The position numbers and the translations under genes are program-made. From Lachnospiraceae bacterium UBA1760 (GTDB taxonomy: Bacteria; Bacillota; Clostridia; Lachnospirales; Lachnospiraceae): DNA of 8,939 nucleotides. The notes under the pieces were generated by a model that ran no database searches, had not been told where the DNA came from, and worked only from the letters and a program-made list of their open reading frames with translations. Shown piece after piece: positions 5,542-8,939 of the stretch; position 1 is the first letter of the stretch, and each line of letters opens with the position of its first letter. The DNA lies in contig DCHE01000066.1 of the NCBI GenBank assembly GCA_002314775.1, positions 45,133 to 54,071 of the forward strand, read 5' to 3'.

Positions 5542-7641
5542 CTACAGTTCAACAGATTTTCCAGGACTGTAGGAGCCGTCCTCTCTCATCACCCAGCCGC
5601 TTTCTTCATCCTCCAAAAGAGAGTTGAACATATATCTGATTCTCGCCTTGATCTCCTTATCATACACAGGAACTGCCGCCTCCACTCTTCTCTTGACATT
5701 TCTGCTCATAAGATCGGCTGAGGAAATATAGATTTTCTCAGTATCTCCTGTTCCAAATATATAAACTCTGGAATGCTCAAGGTATTTTCCAACTATACTT
5801 CTCACCTCAATGTCGCATTTTGCTGGCATCTTTTCTGAGTCAAGCGTGATAATCTTCTCAAATGGGAGCTTAAGTGAACAGATACCTCTTACAATAAGCC
5901 TGACCTTAACTCCATTATTCGCAGCATGCATAAGCTTGTCGATTATTGCTCTGTCATTTAAGCCATTTACCTTGATACCGATAAATCCTTTTTTACCTTC
6001 CTTTACCTTCTTCTCCTCCGCCTCAATCATTGCGATTATCGGCTTCTTCATATATTTAGGAGAGATGAGCATCTCGCCAGACACCTCGCCCAGCTCCTCA
6101 TTAATGATATTGTCAAAAAGCCTTCTTGCCTCCTCGCAGAGTGCATTATTTGATGTGAGCAGCGATAAATCCGTGTAGGACTTCGCTGTAATCTCATTGT
6201 AATTACCTGTTCCCGCCTGAAGAATGTATCTTCCAAAGGCTCCGTCCATAAGGCTAATTAGACTGAGCTTTGCATGAGTCTTCAGACCTGAAAATGCGTA
6301 GTAGACTCTTACTCCTGACCTCTCAAAAAGTCTGCTGTAGTTTGAATTGTCAAGCTCGCTGAACCTTGCCTTTAGCTCCATAATTACACTTACATTTTTG
6401 CCATTTTCAGCGGCCTTAATTAGCGCTGCAGCAACCTTAGATTCCTCCGCCAGTCGATAGATTGAAATCATTATGCTAGAAACTCTTTCATCCTCTGCCG
6501 CCTCCTCCAAAAGCTCAACATATTCCACAAAAGAATTTTCCGGGTAGGAGAGAAGGTAGTCTCTCGCAAGAATTGCATCTATTTTTCCCTCCTCAGGCAG
6601 AATTCTCTCAATTTGCTTTGGTTCTTTTTCCTTACGTTTCACTAAATCTGAAAGAAAATGATAATCCACTGCATATTTTTCTTCTATTATAGAATTGTAA
6701 TCAATCCTGAATATTCCACAAATGAGTCGTTTGATATTTCCGAAGCCATTTAAAACCTCTACCCTCACAAACTCCTTTTCCTCACGCTCATAGACCATCT
6801 CCTCGATAAGGTCACGGTAGGATTCCCTGCGCTCCCTAAGTGAAAAAATGTCAATCTCGGCGCTTCTTGCGGCACGGATTACTGCAGCCCCAAGAATCTT
6901 ATGTCCTGCAAATATCTCCGTCATATGATTTCTGACAATATCCGTAAGCAGAAGACGCTTGTCAGAGCCTGGGACATGGATTAATTCATCCTCCTCCTTG
7001 CTCCAGGACACAATTCCATATTCATAAGGAGTAGTACCACTCTGAAACATTGCTATTCCATAGCATCTCATGTTTTCAGCCTCAAAATTAACGTCCGGCT
7101 TATAAAACGAAAGCTGAAGCCTTGCAAATAAATCAGGAAGCCTCTTTCTAAGTGCAAGTCTTTCCTTTTTACTAAGCCTCGACTCCTCAGTAATTTCTAC
7201 ATCTTCCTTCTTCAAATCATAGCGAATAAGCTCGTAGGCCATCTCCCTTTTTGGCTCCAGTTCACGAATTGTATCATTTACCTTTGCAATAAGGTCTGAC
7301 ATGCTTTTTCCAGTTTTTGTCTCGTAAATCTGGTGTGGACTGTCGGCTCTTCTCTTGATTTTTCCAATTCTGACCCTGTAAAACTCATCCAAGTTCGTCT
7401 GATAGATGATAAAAAACTTGATTCTCTCATTAATATCTCTTCTTCTATCCATGGAAAGAGACAGAATTCTCTCATTAAAATTAATCCACGAGAGCTCTCT
7501 GTTTATATAATTGGTTCCAGGAATAACACTTGGAAGAGTCCTTTCTGCCATCTCTGCTGCAATACTATAATCAGGAGCCTCATCTATAGTCTCATCCTTC
7601 TTTTTAAATTTTTCGAAAAATCTTCTAAATAGGCTCTTCAT
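5542..7641 (-). CDS. ppk: divergent polyphosphate kinase (PPK1 type)
   Basis: PPK1 reversibly polymerises the terminal phosphate of ATP into polyphosphate. The 699 residues cover all domains. A basic N-terminal extension (1-45) precedes NYINRELSWINFNERIL (44-60) and TNLDEFYRVRIG (82-93). The catalytic half carries GLKTHAK with His456, matching the autophosphorylated histidine of E. coli PPK; GTGNYN (477-482); YTD with Asp491; LIVRG (582-586); SIVGKYLEHSRVYIF with the second His at 623; and YISSADLMSRN. Mg-binding arginines appear kept at 396 (IYR) and 426 (KARF). Some usually conserved positions differ: PENSF at 367-371, IMISIYR where Lys normally precedes, and ARFSEL instead of ARFDEE. I prefer the ATG at 7641, which overlaps the upstream stop as TGATG and has GAGGTG eight bases before it. 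A GTG one codon earlier is possible. Confidence 0.93.
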   Translation of the reverse strand: MKSLFRRFFEKFKKKDETIDEAPDYSIAAEMAERTLPSVIPGTNYINRELSWINFNERILSLSMDRRRDINERIKFFIIYQTNLDEFYRVRIGKIKRRADSPHQIYETKTGKSMSDLIAKVNDTIRELEPKREMAYELIRYDLKKEDVEITEESRLSKKERLALRKRLPDLFARLQLSFYKPDVNFEAENMRCYGIAMFQSGTTPYEYGIVSWSKEEDELIHVPGSDKRLLLTDIVRNHMTEIFAGHKILGAAVIRAARSAEIDIFSLRERRESYRDLIEEMVYEREEKEFVRVEVLNGFGNIKRLICGIFRIDYNSIIEEKYAVDYHFLSDLVKRKEKEPKQIERILPEEGKIDAILARDYLLSYPENSFVEYVELLEEAAEDERVSSIMISIYRLAEESKVAAALIKAAENGKNVSVIMELKARFSELDNSNYSRLFERSGVRVYYAFSGLKTHAKLSLISLMDGAFGRYILQAGTGNYNEITAKSYTDLSLLTSNNALCEEARRLFDNIINEELGEVSGEMLISPKYMKKPIIAMIEAEEKKVKEGKKGFIGIKVNGLNDRAIIDKLMHAANNGVKVRLIVRGICSLKLPFEKIITLDSEKMPAKCDIEVRSIVGKYLEHSRVYIFGTGDTEKIYISSADLMSRNVKRRVEAAVPVYDKEIKARIRYMFNSLLEDEESGWVMREDGSYSPGKSVEL

Positions 7642-8315
7642 CACCTTGTCACCTCTATCACGCTTATAAGTCTTCCGTCCTCATTTATATAGTCAATGCA
7701 CTCCCTTAAAGTGCCAAATCTTTTAGATGTACTGTTATTATGTATCCTGTAGCCACCATTTGCAACAGTTATACTCACCGTGTGAAGACCATGAAATATA
7801 GTACGACGACTGTTCCAGAAGGATACTATGTAGGTTTTCTTTGTCACGTTTTTTCCTTCAGCCTCTTCTCCATCACAAGCTTTCTCTAAGCTTTCGTAAT
7901 AGTCAGAAAGCTTCTTCTTACATATAAATCTCGCATTAAGTCCGAGCTTTATAAGAAGCCTCTTGATGGAATGTATCCTCGTTCCAAAAAGGCCGGCGAA
8001 GAAAATTCCATTTTTATGATACCTGCTGATAAGGGTCGGAAAATCGCATTCTCCAAGGCTGTCCAGGTCAAGTAATGCATTGTAGGTTGCGATGATCTCA
8101 CAGCTGTTGTAGGATGCAGGATATCTTCTCCTTTTAAAAAGAAGAAAATGCCTTCCATAATAAATGTCCCCCATCCTGCACTGATGCTCAATAAACTCGC
8201 TATCCTCAACATAGGATGATTTACATCTGTCCCAGGCAGATAAGTTTAATTTTAATTCTTCTTCGATTATTCTGTCTCTAATTCCCATCTTTTCACCTGA
8301 TTTATCCAAGGGCAT
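7641..8315 (-). CDS. uncharacterised protein, cysteine-peptidase-like (C39/papain-type) pattern
   Basis: I do not recognise a named family for this 224-residue protein. It has no signal peptide or membrane segment. The visible pattern resembles papain-fold (C39/BtrH-like) proteins: NSCEIIATYNALLDL at 70-84 places Cys72 at the start of a helix. A middle region (FAGLFGTRIHSIKRLLIKLGL, 106-126) resembles the helix region of such proteins. A strand pair IVSFWNS and HTVSI then gives His178, and YRIHNNS gives Asn193/194, a possible Cys-His-Asn triad. It could instead be an inactive binding domain. Its ATG overlaps the regulator stop as TAATG, and its stop overlaps the ppk start, so it is probably coupled to both. 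A second in-frame ATG at 8288, preceded by AGGTG five bases upstream, could be the true start; the 8315 ATG has no clear site. The gene is secure and the function is tentative. Confidence 0.75.
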   Translation of the reverse strand: MPLDKSGEKMGIRDRIIEEELKLNLSAWDRCKSSYVEDSEFIEHQCRMGDIYYGRHFLLFKRRRYPASYNSCEIIATYNALLDLDSLGECDFPTLISRYHKNGIFFAGLFGTRIHSIKRLLIKLGLNARFICKKKLSDYYESLEKACDGEEAEGKNVTKKTYIVSFWNSRRTIFHGLHTVSITVANGGYRIHNNSTSKRFGTLRECIDYINEDGRLISVIEVTR

Positions 8316-8939
8316 TAATTCTGCTTTTTATCACTGTTATAGCTGAAATGCTTTCTGTAATTCTTGTTTCTATATTCATTTGGTGTCATCTTGTATCTCT
8401 CTCTGAAGCATTTGATAAAATAGCTTCCCGAGGCAAAGCTAAGGTACTCGCTTATCTCAGTGCAGCTGTAGTTCTCATAAAGCAGCATATTCTCAGCAGC
8501 CTTTAGCTTTTTTTCTAAAATGTAGGCAGATATGGTCATGCCCACCTCCTTGTGAAAAAGCTTGCTTAGATATGCTCTGTCAATTCCGATAAAGGCTGCA
8601 ATGTCGGACACACTGATTTTTTCATGGAGATGGTCATAGATGTAATCCATGGCCTTTATACAGTAAACTGAGAAAATATTTCTCTTCCTATTTTCTCGCA
8701 TTCTCTTCGCATAATCAAGTACTGCTTTTGAATGAAGTGCGCGTACCTTTTCAATGGTATCTGCCTTGTCCAAGGCATTGATATAATAATCACTCAGATT
8801 ATAGCTCTCCATCTCCTCGAGACCGGCCTCGATGCAGAATCTCGAAATCATCGCAATCATAACAATATCGTGGTATTTATAATTTCTTAGATCGTCAGAA
8901 GAAAGCTTACCTCTTCCCACCATATCAGTATAATCGAGT
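8315..8939 (-). CDS. AraC-family transcriptional regulator, 5' end outside window
   Basis: The frame remains open through the right edge (codons upstream of the Met at 8923 read L-D-Y-T-D), so the true start lies outside. The visible part begins in the ligand- or partner-binding region, with GRGKLSSDDLRNYKYHDIV (3-21 counting from that Met) and ISRFCIEAGL (26-35), sequences typical of clostridial AraC regulators. The C-terminal DNA-binding domain has two helix-turn-helix units: residues 102-127 (ISVSDIAAFIGIDRAYLSKL...) and 152-185 (CTEISEYLSFASGSYFIKCF...), ending with the usual MTPNEYR. A lysine-rich tail follows. As the first gene of a coupled string it may control its own operon or a sugar or stress response. 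The sequence does not identify the inducer. Confidence 0.92.
   Translation of the reverse strand, partial: LDYTDMVGRGKLSSDDLRNYKYHDIVMIAMISRFCIEAGLEEMESYNLSDYYINALDKADTIEKVRALHSKAVLDYAKRMRENRKRNIFSVYCIKAMDYIYDHLHEKISVSDIAAFIGIDRAYLSKLFHKEVGMTISAYILEKKLKAAENMLLYENYSCTEISEYLSFASGSYFIKCFRERYKMTPNEYRNKNYRKHFSYNSDKKQN

Larger units (their letters stand above)
4866..8939 (-). other. probable four-gene operon: AraC regulator, peptidase-like, ppk, sce7726
   Basis: Four genes follow one another on the minus strand with no room for a terminator: a TAATG overlap at 8313-8317, a TGATG overlap at 7639-7643, and a 34-base gap at 5508-5541. Co-transcription and translational coupling of the first three are therefore likely. 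The operon promoter lies beyond the right edge. No clear terminator follows the last gene. Confidence 0.65.

Noticed and set aside
4866..8939. Calling the four-gene string a known defence system
   Set aside because: No recognised defence effector or sensor set is present. The nuclease-like and peptidase-like proteins are only motif-level assignments.

Overview
The window looks like a chromosomal segment of a moderately AT-rich Gram-positive anaerobe, most likely a member of the Lachnospiraceae (Butyrivibrio/Roseburia/Lachnospira-like). I infer this from the flavour of the proteins (a clostridial-type AraC regulator, an sce7726-family protein, a DUF815 AAA+ ATPase), strong GGAGG-type ribosome binding sites and AT-rich sigma-A promoters. 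It is an inference from recognition, not a database match. Every supported gene reads on the minus strand, so transcription runs from high to low coordinates. No tRNA, rRNA, insertion sequence, phage gene or CRISPR array is visible.

Layout in transcription order. (1) 8939-4866 is a compact gene string that looks like one operon: an AraC-family regulator (5' end outside the window), a 224-residue protein with a cysteine-peptidase-like Cys/His/Asn pattern, a divergent polyphosphate kinase 1 (ppk), and an sce7726-family protein with a PD-(D/E)XK-like motif and an extremely basic tail. The first three genes are joined by TAATG and TGATG stop/start overlaps, and the fourth follows after 34 bases. 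(2) 4793-3700 is trpD (anthranilate phosphoribosyltransferase) standing alone, with its own promoter overlapped by an inverted repeat. (3) 3669-3485, in the trpD 3' region, is a 185-base multi-segment inverted repeat whose centre is a good intrinsic terminator. It is followed by a 166-base non-coding stretch with marked C-over-G skew. (4) 3318-1583 is a SulP-family anion transporter with a C-terminal STAS domain, a well-formed promoter and a 15-base palindrome in its leader. (5) 1542-1466 is a second long hairpin resembling the core of the first. (6) 1430-1 is a promoter, a leader hairpin and a DUF815 AAA+ ATPase that runs off the left edge.

The four-gene string is the most interesting protein context. 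Translational coupling suggests the regulator, the peptidase-like protein and the polyphosphate kinase are made together, but no common pathway can be read from the sequence. The other notable signal is the pair of hairpins at 1466-1542 and 3485-3669. They share bases in their internal loops (AAAACARTCT on one arm, AAGCCGTTTT on the other) as well as in their stems, which suggests a repeated terminator or RNA element family. trpD, the transporter and the ATPase each appear to have their own promoter and look like ordinary housekeeping neighbours.
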